DNA from: RYN-428 sp035551995
GTDB lineage: Bacteria; Planctomycetota; Phycisphaerae; Tepidisphaerales; Tepidisphaeraceae
Assembly (NCBI GenBank): GCA_035551995.1
Contig: DASZME010000032.1
Coordinates: forward strand, 49,853 to 113,852
Direction: 5' to 3'
DNA: 64,000 bases
The position numbers and the translations under genes were made by a program. The notes beneath the pieces were generated by a model. That model searched no databases. It saw nothing but the letters and a program-made list of their open reading frames with translations, and was not told the origin of the DNA. Positions 43,274 through 51,968 of the stretch are shown piece after piece (positions within the stretch are counted from its first letter, which is position 1; each line of letters starts with the position of its first letter).

Positions 43274-44175
43274 GTGATCCTCCCGCGGTTTCCGTCGTCA
43301 TGCCCCTGTACAACACCGAGCGGCATCTGGCCGCGGCGATCGACAGCGTGTTGGCGCAGACGTTCGCTGATTTTGAAATCATCGCAGTGGACGATGGGTC
43401 CACCGACGGCACGCTGGACATCCTTCGCCGGTACGAATCCCGCGATCGGCGCGTGCGCGTTTTAAGCCGGCCCAATACCGGCATCGTCGGCGCGCTCAAC
43501 GACGGCCTTGCGATGGCGAGGGCCGAATTGATCGCCCGCATGGACGGCGACGACATTTGCCTCCCCGGCCGTTTTCGAAAACAAGTCGATTACCTGGCCG
43601 CTCATCCCGAATGCGTTCTCGTCGGCAGCCAGGTGTTGCTGATCGATCCGGAAGGTTCGCCGATCTGCGCTCATTTGCAGACGCGCTACACGCATGAGGA
43701 AATCGATCACGACCATCTGAATCGCGGCTGGCCGATGGTACATCCGGCCGTGATGATGCGGCGGGAGGCCGTCGATCGCGTGGGGCGATATCGCGAGAAG
43801 TACAAATGGCTGGAAGATCACGATCTTTTTCTCCGGCTGGCGGAAATCGGAAAGCTGGCGAATCTGCCGGACACGCTGCTGCGATATCGCCTGCATTTTC
43901 AAAGCGTCTGTCACACCCGGCATGACGTTCAGGGGCCGTTGAAACTGGCCCTGTACCAGGAGACGCAACAGCGCCGAGGCGGCGCGGCGCCGCCGGCGGA
44001 GTTGCCCGCCGCGTCGTCCAAATCGCCGAGCGAGGTGCATCGGCTCTGGGCGTGGTGGGCGCTGAAAGCGGGCAACGTATCGACCGCTCGAAAACATGCG
44101 ATCAAGACCGTCGCCCGGGCGCCGTTTTCGGCCGAGTCGTGGCGAATCGTCGCCTGCGCGGCGAGGGGGCATTGA
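43270..44175 (+). CDS. Family 2 glycosyltransferase
   Basis: 301 aa. Starts inside the stop of the previous gene (ATGA). Signs: VMPLYNTERHLAAAIDSVL, VDDGSTDGTLDIL and RMDGDDICLPGRF, then VHPAVMMRREAVDRVG and WLEDHDLFLRLAE. The tail (TARKHAIKTVARAP, then ESWRIVACAARGH) fits the family tail shared by the preceding enzymes. It is closest to the 41253 protein in the middle segment, suggesting a duplication. Confidence 0.93.
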   Translation: MSDPPAVSVVMPLYNTERHLAAAIDSVLAQTFADFEIIAVDDGSTDGTLDILRRYESRDRRVRVLSRPNTGIVGALNDGLAMARAELIARMDGDDICLPGRFRKQVDYLAAHPECVLVGSQVLLIDPEGSPICAHLQTRYTHEEIDHDHLNRGWPMVHPAVMMRREAVDRVGRYREKYKWLEDHDLFLRLAEIGKLANLPDTLLRYRLHFQSVCHTRHDVQGPLKLALYQETQQRRGGAAPPAELPAASSKSPSEVHRLWAWWALKAGNVSTARKHAIKTVARAPFSAESWRIVACAARGH

Positions 44176-44176
44176 G

Positions 44177-45358
44177 TTGAAGTCGGTCCTCTACATCGGC
44201 GCAGGCGCTCCGTGGGTCGGCGGCGCCGGATATTTGGTGCGACAGCGCATGCTCCTGCGCGCCCTGGCCGAAACCGCCGACCTGACGCTGGCGATGTTCG
44301 ACGTTCCGCAGGACGCGATCGACCGGCGGCCGGATTACGCCCGGAACTTGATCGCGCTTCCAAAGATTCAGCGGATTAAACGGGGCCGGCTGGCCGCTCT
44401 GGCAAGCGACTTGTTTTCCCCGATCCCTCGCAATTTCCTCAATTATGCCTCCGATGGCGCGCGCGAGAAAGTTTCCGCCCTCGAGCCGCGGAAGTTTGAC
44501 GCGGTCTTTGCGTTTCGCATTGACTTCGCCCACTTCGCCGGCGTGCTCGGTCATCCCCGGCTTCTGCTGGATATCGACGATCCCGAGCACATGCGCGGCC
44601 GGCGGAAGCTGATGACGACCCACGGCGGCGGGGATTGGCGAACCCGCCGTGATCTCGACAAGCTCGAGCGCTTTGAAAAGCGGGCCGCGCGCGGGGCGGT
44701 CGCGTCGTTTGTCTGTCAGGAAAATGACCGAAAGCTGTTCGAGCCCCGCCCGATCGTGATCCCGAATTGCGTCGACGTTCCGCCGGCGTGCCCGCCTCGC
44801 GGGGCGGTCGATCCGCGGATCGTCTTCGTCGGCAACTTCGCCGGCGTTTCGCCCAACACCGATGCCCTGAACTGGTTTCTCGAGGAGATTTGGCCGCTGA
44901 TTCGCGCCGCCGTTCCCGCATGCCAATTCCATGTCATCGGAAAACTGACCGGCGATTTGGAAAAACGGGTGCTGTCCACCGAAGGAGCGGTGGCGGCGGG
45001 ATTCGTGGCCGATCTTGGCCGCGCGATGGCCGAAGCGTCGCTCAGCGTCGCCCCGATCCGATACGGCACGGGAACGCGCGTCAAAATCATCGAGTCCTTT
45101 GCGCTGGGTTGCCCCGTGGTCAGCACGACGCTCGGCTGCGAAGGAATCGACGCCCGGCCCGGCGAGCGAATTCTCGTCGCCGACATGCCGGGCGATTTTT
45201 CCGATTGTTGCATCGACTTATTGCGCGATCCCGGCGCCCAGCGGACCATCGCGGCGTCGGCATATGAACTTGCCGCGTCCCATTACAGCGAAGAAAAAAA
45301 ACGCCATGAGCTGACGGCGATATTCTCGTCGCTCATCGCGGGAAAGGCGCCGGCATGA
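44177..45358 (+). CDS. Glycosyltransferase (GT-B, family 4/1-like)
   Basis: 393 aa. The start appears to be a TTG at 44177, directly after the previous stop; no ATG is found near. N-terminal domain: VLYIGAGAPWVGGAGYLVRQRM. C-terminal domain: RIVFVGNFAGVSPNTDALNWF, HVIGKLTGDLE and the donor-binding IRYGTGTRVKIIESFALGCPVVST. It is a retaining GT-B enzyme, donor unknown. The start codon is uncertain. It overlaps the next gene by 4 bp. Cytoplasmic. Confidence 0.87.
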   Translation: MKSVLYIGAGAPWVGGAGYLVRQRMLLRALAETADLTLAMFDVPQDAIDRRPDYARNLIALPKIQRIKRGRLAALASDLFSPIPRNFLNYASDGAREKVSALEPRKFDAVFAFRIDFAHFAGVLGHPRLLLDIDDPEHMRGRRKLMTTHGGGDWRTRRDLDKLERFEKRAARGAVASFVCQENDRKLFEPRPIVIPNCVDVPPACPPRGAVDPRIVFVGNFAGVSPNTDALNWFLEEIWPLIRAAVPACQFHVIGKLTGDLEKRVLSTEGAVAAGFVADLGRAMAEASLSVAPIRYGTGTRVKIIESFALGCPVVSTTLGCEGIDARPGERILVADMPGDFSDCCIDLLRDPGAQRTIAASAYELAASHYSEEKKRHELTAIFSSLIAGKAPA

Positions 45359-46488
45359 AAATCACCTTCGTCATTCCGCGTGCCGACACTTCGGGCGGCG
45401 TGCGCGTCGTTTCCATTTACGCCAAAAGACTTGCTGACCGCGGGCATGAGGTCGTCGTCGTTTCGCGCCCGCATCGCCGGCCGACGCTGCGCGAACGGCT
45501 TCGTACGAAGTTGACCGGTAAACCGCTTCCCTACGATGCCCGCCCGGCGCCGAGCATTCTCGACGGGCTGGGGCTGGATCATCGGCCTATCGATCGCTTT
45601 CGTCCGATTTCGGCGGGCGATGTGCCCGACGCCGACGTGGTGGTGGCGACATGGTGGGAGACGGCCGAGTGGGTCGCGAAGTATCCCCCGTCCAAAGGCG
45701 CCAAGGCCTATTTCATTCAGCATTACGAAGCTCACGGCGGCATTCCCGCCGACCGCGTGGATGCGACGTGGCGGCTGCCGATGCACAAAATCGTGATCGC
45801 CGACTGGCTGGCGAAGATGTCGGCGTCGCGGTTTGGCGACGCGAATTATTCGCTGGTTCCAAACAGCGTGGAGACGGCGCAGTTTTTTGCTCCGCCGCGT
45901 GATAAGCGGCCGACGCCGACGGTCGGCATGATGTATTCGCATGTGCCGTTCAAGGGATGCGATATTGCGCTCAAGGCGTTTGCACTGGCTTGCCGAAACG
46001 TGCCGGGCTTGAAACTGACTGCGTTTGGAAACCGCGCGCCGACGGCGGAACTTCCGTTGCCGGGGGGCGCGGAGTTTGTTTGTCAGCCGCCGCAGGATCG
46101 GATACGGGAGGTGTATGCGAAGGCCGACGCCTGGTTATTCGCCAGTCGATCGGAGGGATTTGGGCTGCCGATTCTTGAGGCGATGGCATGTCGCACGCCG
46201 GTGATCGCCGTTCCCGCCGGCGCCGCCCCCGAACTGCTGCAAGGGGGCGGTGGAATTCTAACGGCCGCCGATGATCCGGCCGCCATGGCCCTGGCGATCG
46301 AAAAAATCTGCCGGATGGATCAGGCGGCGTGGAAGGCGATGTCGCAAAAAGCATTCGACACCGCCGCCGGGTATTCATGGGACGACGCGACGACACTTTT
46401 CGAGTCGGCCCTCGCAAGGGCACGGGAGGCGCCCAGCGGCCGTCAGGAAAAGTTCGTCGAACATCCAGACGCGCAGACGCCGACCTAA
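45355..46488 (+). CDS. Glycosyltransferase family 4
   Basis: 377 aa. ATG 45355 overlaps the previous stop (ATGA). N-terminal GT-B part: FVIPRADTSGGVRVVSIYAKRLA and DADVVVATWWETAEWVA. The C-terminal donor domain has TVGMMYSHVPFKGCDIALKAF, LKLTAFGNRAP and the EGFGLPILEAMACRTPVIAV motif (E-x7-E). It is the last gene of the seven-gene run; a REP-like repeat follows 3 bp after the stop. Confidence 0.93.
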   Translation: MKITFVIPRADTSGGVRVVSIYAKRLADRGHEVVVVSRPHRRPTLRERLRTKLTGKPLPYDARPAPSILDGLGLDHRPIDRFRPISAGDVPDADVVVATWWETAEWVAKYPPSKGAKAYFIQHYEAHGGIPADRVDATWRLPMHKIVIADWLAKMSASRFGDANYSLVPNSVETAQFFAPPRDKRPTPTVGMMYSHVPFKGCDIALKAFALACRNVPGLKLTAFGNRAPTAELPLPGGAEFVCQPPQDRIREVYAKADAWLFASRSEGFGLPILEAMACRTPVIAVPAGAAPELLQGGGGILTAADDPAAMALAIEKICRMDQAAWKAMSQKAFDTAAGYSWDDATTLFESALARAREAPSGRQEKFVEHPDAQTPT

Positions 46489-46490
46489 AT

Positions 46491-46576
46491 CTAGAGCGTT
46501 TCTGATGTGGGTGAAGCGAACCTGCGTCGCGCAAGAAGCCCCGCAAGCGGGGCCGCTCAACGCAGAAACGCGCGAA
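46491..46576 (+). repeat. REP-like palindromic repeat, near-consensus
   Basis: Starts CTAGAGCGTTTCTGATGTGGGTG, runs through CCTGCGTCGC and the hairpin CCCCGCAAGCGGGG, and ends CGCTCAACGCAGAAACGCGCG. It lies between the glycosyltransferase run and the convergent outer-membrane gene and could act as a bidirectional transcription stop. Confidence 0.85.
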
Positions 46577-46596
46577 TCATTTCCCTTTGCGCCGAG

Positions 46597-47514
46597 TTAA
46601 AATTCAAAGACCAGGCTCGTGTAAATTCCCCAGTGAAAATCGGCCCGCGCGCCCTGGTCGATCGGGAAGACATATCCAACCCCCAGGCGCGGCTGAATCC
46701 GGCCGATTGACTCGAGATTGGCGCGAAAGGCGATGTCGCCGACGAGATTATCCGTTCCGGCGCCATGCGTGTTCAGCAGCGTTGAGCCGGACAATTCGAA
46801 GACGGGAATGAGCTGGTCAACCTTCGGCAGCGGCAATTCACTATGAGGCACCGTCCATCCGAAGACCATTCCGTATTCGAAGCTTTGATCGCCGCCTTCG
46901 TCTCCCGAGCCGCGAAGGAATGAATAACCGATAATGGTCTGAAGAGTGAAATGCTCGCCGATACGAAGATCGTTGAAAATTTTCGGCACGATCTCGGTGT
47001 TCTTGCTCAGCGGCGAGTTGGTCGGAATCCCGACTTCGATCGCGACGCCGAATGTGGTGTCGATGAACTCGTCATTGGAGACGTACTGATAAATCGGGTA
47101 GCGGGCGCCGACGTCTACGTTGTCGAAACCCTGCTCCCGGCCGTGGCCGCCGGGGATCGTGAACGTGTCGTAGTCGTAATGGACTTCCACTTCCAGCGTC
47201 AACAAGCCAAACCCTTTTTCGACCTCGGTGGTCATGGTATTGGCGTTTTGGCCTTTGCCGCCGAGATGGCTCCAGTCCAGACGAAACTCATTGATTTCCA
47301 AGTCCGAATCATCCACTAGAAACGGCTCGGGGAAGACGCCCTTGCCATAGCTGCTTCGATGATCAAAAAGCCCCAGCGGACCGTAGCGGGCGTCTTCGGT
47401 TGACACTGCCGCCGGTGGCTCGTCGGGCGCCGTCGCGGGCGGTGAAGCCCAGGCAGCCGTCTGCAATAAACCCATGATCGTTACCGCCGCCGCTGATCGA
47501 AACCCGTTTTTCAT
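46597..47514 (-). CDS. Outer-membrane beta-barrel protein of unknown function
   Basis: 305 aa. Sec signal peptide: MKNGFRSAAAVTIMGLLQ with cleavage after AWAS. The rest is rich in alternating aromatic and polar residues with Gly turns, and the last residues are TSLVFEF, ending in Phe as outer-membrane barrels do. Middle segments such as GLLTLEVEVHYDYDTF and GFDNVDVGARYPIYQY show strand character. It resembles transporter-type barrels of the phenol-degradation/MetA type, but the substrate is unknown. AGGAG precedes the ATG and a palindrome covers the leader. Confidence 0.75.
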   Translation of the reverse strand: MKNGFRSAAAVTIMGLLQTAAWASPPATAPDEPPAAVSTEDARYGPLGLFDHRSSYGKGVFPEPFLVDDSDLEINEFRLDWSHLGGKGQNANTMTTEVEKGFGLLTLEVEVHYDYDTFTIPGGHGREQGFDNVDVGARYPIYQYVSNDEFIDTTFGVAIEVGIPTNSPLSKNTEIVPKIFNDLRIGEHFTLQTIIGYSFLRGSGDEGGDQSFEYGMVFGWTVPHSELPLPKVDQLIPVFELSGSTLLNTHGAGTDNLVGDIAFRANLESIGRIQPRLGVGYVFPIDQGARADFHWGIYTSLVFEF

Positions 47515-47527
47515 ATCGCTCCTTTGT

Positions 47528-47542
47528 TGAGACTGACTCTCA
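47528..47542 (-). promoter_or_regulatory. Operator-like palindrome in the leader of the outer-membrane gene
   Basis: TGAGACT-G-ACTCTCA, a 7-1-7 inverted repeat with one mismatch, lies 13-28 bp upstream of the ATG at 47514 and just before the AGGAG ribosome site. The layout resembles a Fur-superfamily box, which would make this barrel iron- or metal-regulated. No binding data can be claimed. Confidence 0.45.
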
Positions 47543-47791
47543 GTCGCAGCATAGGATAATGCGCGAACTCGTCAATACCATTTGCGGAAAAAAAATCTCG
47601 ATCGCTTGTTTCCTCAGCATAAGAACGGATTAAATGGTATATTTACCCGTCGTTTCGCGGCTGGCGGCGCTAAGGGCGGCGTTGGGCTTTGTCGCACGGG
47701 GTGAAGTGCCGATGTAGAAGCAAGGGAATGATCGCCGTCCGGCGCGTGGCGCCGCGACGAGTTGTTGGAGCGGTCGTACGATGAGACGCGT

Positions 47792-49210
47792 ATGGTGAAA
47801 TTTACCGTTTATGCCGCGTTGGCTTTGTGGGTTCCGCTCACGCTGGCTTTTTTCGCTATGTTGCCGTCGCGAAAAGCGGTGATGACATCGATGATCGGCG
47901 GGTGGCTTTTCCTGCCGGTTTTCATGTTAAAAATGAAAGCCATTCCCGCTTGCGGAAAAATCACTATTCCCTCTTACGCGTGCCTCCTTGGAACCATGCT
48001 TTTCGATTGGCATCGCCTGATGAAGTTTCGGCTGAAATGGTTCGACATGCCGATGATCGCCATGTGCTGCATTCCCTATATCAGCTCCATTCAAAACGAC
48101 CTGGGGTGGTACGACGGCGTTTCGGATATCATCGCACACTTTATCGTGTGGGGGCTGCCTTATTTTCTGGGACGCATTTATTTTCCGGATTGGGACGCCT
48201 TCCGCGAATTAGGCATCGCCATCTTCATCGGCGGACTGATTTACATCCCCTTTTGCCTCTTCGAAATCCGTTTCAGCCCTCAACTGCACAAATACGTTTA
48301 CGGGTTCTTTCCGACCGAATTCGTGCAAAGTCTGCGGTTTGGCGGATATCGGCCGATGTGCTTTCTTCAGCACGGGCTTGCCGTCGGCATGTGGATGACC
48401 AGCGCCTGCCTGGTCGGGTTTTGGATGTGGCAATGCGGGACGATAAAAACGGTGATGGGCCTGCCGCTGGTGTTTTTGCTCGGCGTGCTTTTTGTCACCA
48501 CGGTTTTATGCAAATCGACGGGCGGATTGCTTTTCCTTCTGGCCGGCGTGGGCATTCTCTATTCGATCAAGATCGCTAAAACGCCGATTCTTCTGCTGGC
48601 GGTCATGGCCGTCGGGCCCACGTATATGTACCTGCGCGCCAGCGGAACCTGGAACGGCGACACCGCCAAGGATATGGCTCTGAAATACGTCGGCCCCGAA
48701 CGCGCCCAATCGCTTGGCGTTCGCATCGATGCGGAGAATATCTTGTCGGTGCATGCCCTCGAGCAGCCGTGGTTTGGGTGGGGCCGTTGGAATCGAAACC
48801 GCGTGTACGACGCCAAGGGCAAGGATCTGGCCATCACCGATGGGCTGTGGATCCTTACGATGGGCGAATATGGAATCATTGGCCTTTGCGCGTTGGTCGC
48901 CGCGATTCTCATCTGCCCGCTGATGATCTGGTGGCGGTGTCCATTAAAAATGTGGACCCATCCCGGCGTTGCGCCGGCGGTCGCGATGGCGGTCTTGCTG
49001 GCCCTCTACATGCTCGACAATATCTTGAATTCCATGCCCGATCCGATCTTCGCCCTCGCCCTTGGCGGATTGACCGGCATCGGTCCGAGCATCCGCGCGC
49101 AATTGAAATACATGAACCCCGCGCCGACCCCGTCCGCGGCCCGGCAAAATGCGTACATGACGCCTCCCGCCATGCCCGCCAATACCGGGCTGGACGCCCT
49201 GTTCCGATGA
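47792..49210 (+). CDS. O-antigen ligase/polymerase-type membrane protein
   Basis: 472 aa from ATG 47792. About ten hydrophobic segments are visible (e.g. TVYAALALWVPLTLAFFAML at the start, AIFIGGLIYIPFCLFEI, LPLVFLLGVLFVTTVL), with a long periplasmic-type loop, PWFGWGRWNRNRVYD, typical of WaaL/Wzy ligases and polymerases. It probably polymerises or ligates the polysaccharide made by the surrounding enzymes. The stop overlaps the next gene by 4 bp (ATGA). The exact start is not certain because the frame is open 10 codons further. Confidence 0.85.
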   Translation: MVKFTVYAALALWVPLTLAFFAMLPSRKAVMTSMIGGWLFLPVFMLKMKAIPACGKITIPSYACLLGTMLFDWHRLMKFRLKWFDMPMIAMCCIPYISSIQNDLGWYDGVSDIIAHFIVWGLPYFLGRIYFPDWDAFRELGIAIFIGGLIYIPFCLFEIRFSPQLHKYVYGFFPTEFVQSLRFGGYRPMCFLQHGLAVGMWMTSACLVGFWMWQCGTIKTVMGLPLVFLLGVLFVTTVLCKSTGGLLFLLAGVGILYSIKIAKTPILLLAVMAVGPTYMYLRASGTWNGDTAKDMALKYVGPERAQSLGVRIDAENILSVHALEQPWFGWGRWNRNRVYDAKGKDLAITDGLWILTMGEYGIIGLCALVAAILICPLMIWWRCPLKMWTHPGVAPAVAMAVLLALYMLDNILNSMPDPIFALALGGLTGIGPSIRAQLKYMNPAPTPSAARQNAYMTPPAMPANTGLDALFR

Positions 49211-50169
49211 TGGCCATGCGATTGCTCGTCGTCATCGTCAACTACCGCACGGCCAAGCTGACCGTCGATTGCCTGCATTCGCTGGCCGGCGAAACCGGCG
49301 CGCTCGGCGCGAAAGTCGTCGTGACCGACAACCTCTCCGGCGACGATTCCATCGACGTCATCAAAAACGCCATCGCGCAAAACAACTGGTCGCCGTGGGC
49401 TTCGCTCATGCCCCTGGATCGCAACGGCGGATTCGCGTTCGGCAACAACGCCGCCATTCGGCCGGCGCTTGAATCGCCCGATCCGCCTGATTACGTTTTA
49501 TTGCTTAATCCGGATACCGTCGTTCATCCCGGCGCCCTTAAGGCGCTTGTCGATTTCATGGACGACCGCGCGGAGGTCGGCATCGCCGGCAGTCGTTTGG
49601 AGCATCCCGACGGCACGCCTCAGCGGTCGGCGTTTCGATTTCATTCGGTGTTGAGCGAATGGGAAGCGGGCCTGCGCCTCGGATTGGTCAGCCGATTGCT
49701 GCGCAAGCAGGTCGTCGCGCCGCCGGTTCCGCAGGAGCCATGTCCGACCGATTGGGTGGCTGGAGCGAGCATGATCATCCGGCGGCTGGTTTTCGCTCGG
49801 ATCGGGCTGCTCGACGAAGGTTATTTCATGTATTTCGAGGAGGTCGATTTTTGTCTCCGCGCCAAGCGGGCGGGTTGGCCGTGCTGGTATGTGCCGGCGT
49901 CGCGCGTGGTCCATCTGGTCGGCCAAAGCTCCGGCGTCACCGACATTAAGCAAGCGAAAAAACGCCGGCCGACGTATTGGTTTGAATCGAGAAAACGATT
50001 TTTCACCCGGAATTTTGGGCGGTTGCCGATGGCTGCCGCCAACGTGGCGTGGGCATCGGCTTTCGCGACGTATCGCCTCCGCCAGTTCATTCAAAGAAAA
50101 CCGGACACCGACCCGGCGCGGTTGCTGCGCGACTTTTTACGACATGCGATTCTTGGCGATCGGCGATGA
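49207..50169 (+). CDS. Family 2 glycosyltransferase (rhamnosyltransferase-like)
   Basis: 320 aa; start ATG 49207 overlaps the preceding stop. Sequence features: VVIVNYRTAKLTVDCLHSL, TDNLSGDDSIDVI, DRNGGFAFGNNAAI, LLNPDTVVHPGAL and the FMYFEEVDFCLRAKRAGW block typical of WbbL-type rhamnosyltransferases. Unlike the seven upstream enzymes it lacks the shared WR...CA.RG tail. The 3' end overlaps the antitoxin relic on the other strand. Confidence 0.92.
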   Translation: MMAMRLLVVIVNYRTAKLTVDCLHSLAGETGALGAKVVVTDNLSGDDSIDVIKNAIAQNNWSPWASLMPLDRNGGFAFGNNAAIRPALESPDPPDYVLLLNPDTVVHPGALKALVDFMDDRAEVGIAGSRLEHPDGTPQRSAFRFHSVLSEWEAGLRLGLVSRLLRKQVVAPPVPQEPCPTDWVAGASMIIRRLVFARIGLLDEGYFMYFEEVDFCLRAKRAGWPCWYVPASRVVHLVGQSSGVTDIKQAKKRRPTYWFESRKRFFTRNFGRLPMAAANVAWASAFATYRLRQFIQRKPDTDPARLLRDFLRHAILGDRR

Positions 50170-50395
50170 TGGCGACGATGACTTGATGCTCAGATTCATA
50201 CCGCTCGACGAAAGTGGCGACGGCATCGAAGTAGTCCTCCTGATCCGCATTCATTTGGAATCCCGCCATCATGTCCAGCACCGATAAGGCATATGGATAA
50301 TCCACCGCGTCATGGAGCGGGCGCGGCATGAGTATCGACACCAACTCCGCATCAGAGTTGGGAATGCTCCTGGGCTTGGAGGTCTTCGTAATCAT
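50087..50395 (-). pseudogene. HigA-like antitoxin fragment without helix-turn-helix
   Basis: 102 codons from ATG 50395. The first 65 residues resemble the N-terminal half of HigA-type antitoxins (PRPLHDAVDYPYALSVLDMM, then EDYFDAVATFVERYE), but the DNA-binding helix-turn-helix that should follow is missing; the frame instead runs antisense into the glycosyltransferase end. The A+T-rich 5' flank (TATATCATATAA) could hold a promoter. No HigB-like toxin gene is beside it. It could still be translated. Confidence 0.5.
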
Positions 50396-50545
50396 AACTG
50401 TCAACAGCGTTGTTATATGATATATACGCTTTGCCGCGGCTGGCGCTAAGCGACCTGGAATTCGATCGTTAGTGCAACAATGACAATCCGATCCCCAACC
50501 CAATCTTCGCCCTCCGCCAGGGAAATTAATCGCGGCGAGCGCAAT

Positions 50546-51094
50546 ATGAATCCGTCGGGCATCGGATTCATCGCGCTCCTGCGCGAAGATCTCAAAACCC
50601 ACGGCAGCGTTTGGGAACAAGGATTTTGGGCGATAGCGGCCCATCGTTTCGGCAACTGGCGCATGGGCCTGCCCAAGCTCCTTCGCCTCCCGCTTTCTCT
50701 TTGTTATCGATTTCTTTTCAAATGGGTCGAATGGACGTGCGGCATCACGCTTCCCTATACCGTCGTCATCGGCCGTCGCGTCAGAATCTGGCATCATGGC
50801 GGAATGATTCTCAACGCCGCGAGGATCGGCGATGACGTTCAAATCCGCCAAAACACCACCTTCGGCGTCGCCCGCGCCGATCGTCTCTATGAACTGCCCA
50901 CCATCGAAAACCGTGCCGATTTGGGCTGCGGCGTGGTGCTCCTGGGAAACATTACGATCGGCCACGACAGTATGATCGGCGCCAACGCGGTCGTGTTGAA
51001 GGACGTTCCGCCGCATTCGGTCGCCGTCGGCGTTCCCGCTAAAGTCGTGAAGACAATCGATGCGAATCGCACAAAATCAGACCAGGAAAAGTAA
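50546..51094 (+). CDS. Hexapeptide acetyltransferase (CysE/serine acetyltransferase-like)
   Basis: 182 aa from ATG 50546; the frame also opens 66 bp earlier. The N-terminus is helical (LREDLKTHGSVWEQGFWAIAAHRF), as in CysE-like and colanic-acid-type acetyltransferases, followed by left-handed beta-helix repeats: VRIWHHGGMILNAARIGDDVQIRQN and LGCGVVLLGNITIGHDSMIGANAVVLKDVPPHSVAVGVPAK read in pieces. The His in WHHG and the closing GVPAKVVK are typical. Within a polysaccharide locus it most likely O-acetylates a sugar, rather than serine. Confidence 0.88.
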   Translation: MNPSGIGFIALLREDLKTHGSVWEQGFWAIAAHRFGNWRMGLPKLLRLPLSLCYRFLFKWVEWTCGITLPYTVVIGRRVRIWHHGGMILNAARIGDDVQIRQNTTFGVARADRLYELPTIENRADLGCGVVLLGNITIGHDSMIGANAVVLKDVPPHSVAVGVPAKVVKTIDANRTKSDQEK

Positions 51095-51161
51095 AGAATC
51101 CCGCCGCCGTGCGACCGATAAGATCAAGCAGAACGATCATTATTTAACCACGGATGGCATT

Positions 51162-51968
51162 ATGAGCGATCAACTCACTCTCACCACGTTTTTTGGCCGC
51201 CTTGGAAACATGTTCCGCCGGCCCACCCACGATCTGGCGACCGAGCAGTCCGTCGCCGAACAACCCGCTGCTTCGGAGGTGAGTTCTTCGCATGACCTCA
51301 GCGCGATCACCGGCGGGCCGGACAATCACGATTCAGGTGAAACCCGAACCACCTTCCTTCGTCCCTGGACCCGGCGCGATCAGGGCATCGAACATCTTCA
51401 AGTCGGGATGTCCGCGCTAACGGACCTGATGGCCACGATTCGCGGCAATTTGGAGCGAGACGCCCAGCGTCAGGATGAAATTCTCGCTTATCTTTCGCGA
51501 CTGCCGCAGGCGATCGATTCGTTGCCGGAAACCAGCCGGGTTCAAGGTGAAACGCTCAAGGCGATTCAGCAGGGGATCGACCAGCAGAACGCCCAGCAGA
51601 GTAAGCTTGCCGAAGTCCTCGAACGGATAGTTCAAGCCGACGACGAGCATCGCGAAGCCCTGCTCGGCGTGCGCGATCGCGCCGACACGATCGCCCAGCG
51701 GGAGCAGGAGATCGGGCGAAGTCTTTCGACGGCGAGCGTGGCCTTGGAAACCGTCAGCAAGAATTCCGAATCCAGCGCCCGCGTGCTGGAGAACCTTCGC
51801 GACAATTTAAGCAGCCGGGATAGTGATTGGGAGAGCGTGATCCGCCGGCAGAACACCCGGCTCACGACGATGCTGACGGCCGCCATCGTCATGTCCATGG
51901 CGGCGCTAACCGCCGTCGTCGTCTTCGGATATCTTGGCTACCAAACGCTGAGCCATATCGTGAAATAG
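51162..51968 (+). CDS. Coiled-coil protein with C-terminal membrane anchor
   Basis: 268 aa from ATG 51162. Residues about 75-225 are long helices rich in Gln, Glu, Arg and Leu with heptads (QREQEIGRSLSTASVALETV, RRQNTRLTTM); a single membrane segment is at about 238-260 (MLTAAIVMSMAALTAVVVFGYLG), so the protein is tail-anchored. The first 70 residues are low-complexity. No family recognised. It might scaffold the polysaccharide machinery upstream, but this is inferred only from position. Confidence 0.65.
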   Translation: MSDQLTLTTFFGRLGNMFRRPTHDLATEQSVAEQPAASEVSSSHDLSAITGGPDNHDSGETRTTFLRPWTRRDQGIEHLQVGMSALTDLMATIRGNLERDAQRQDEILAYLSRLPQAIDSLPETSRVQGETLKAIQQGIDQQNAQQSKLAEVLERIVQADDEHREALLGVRDRADTIAQREQEIGRSLSTASVALETVSKNSESSARVLENLRDNLSSRDSDWESVIRRQNTRLTTMLTAAIVMSMAALTAVVVFGYLGYQTLSHIVK

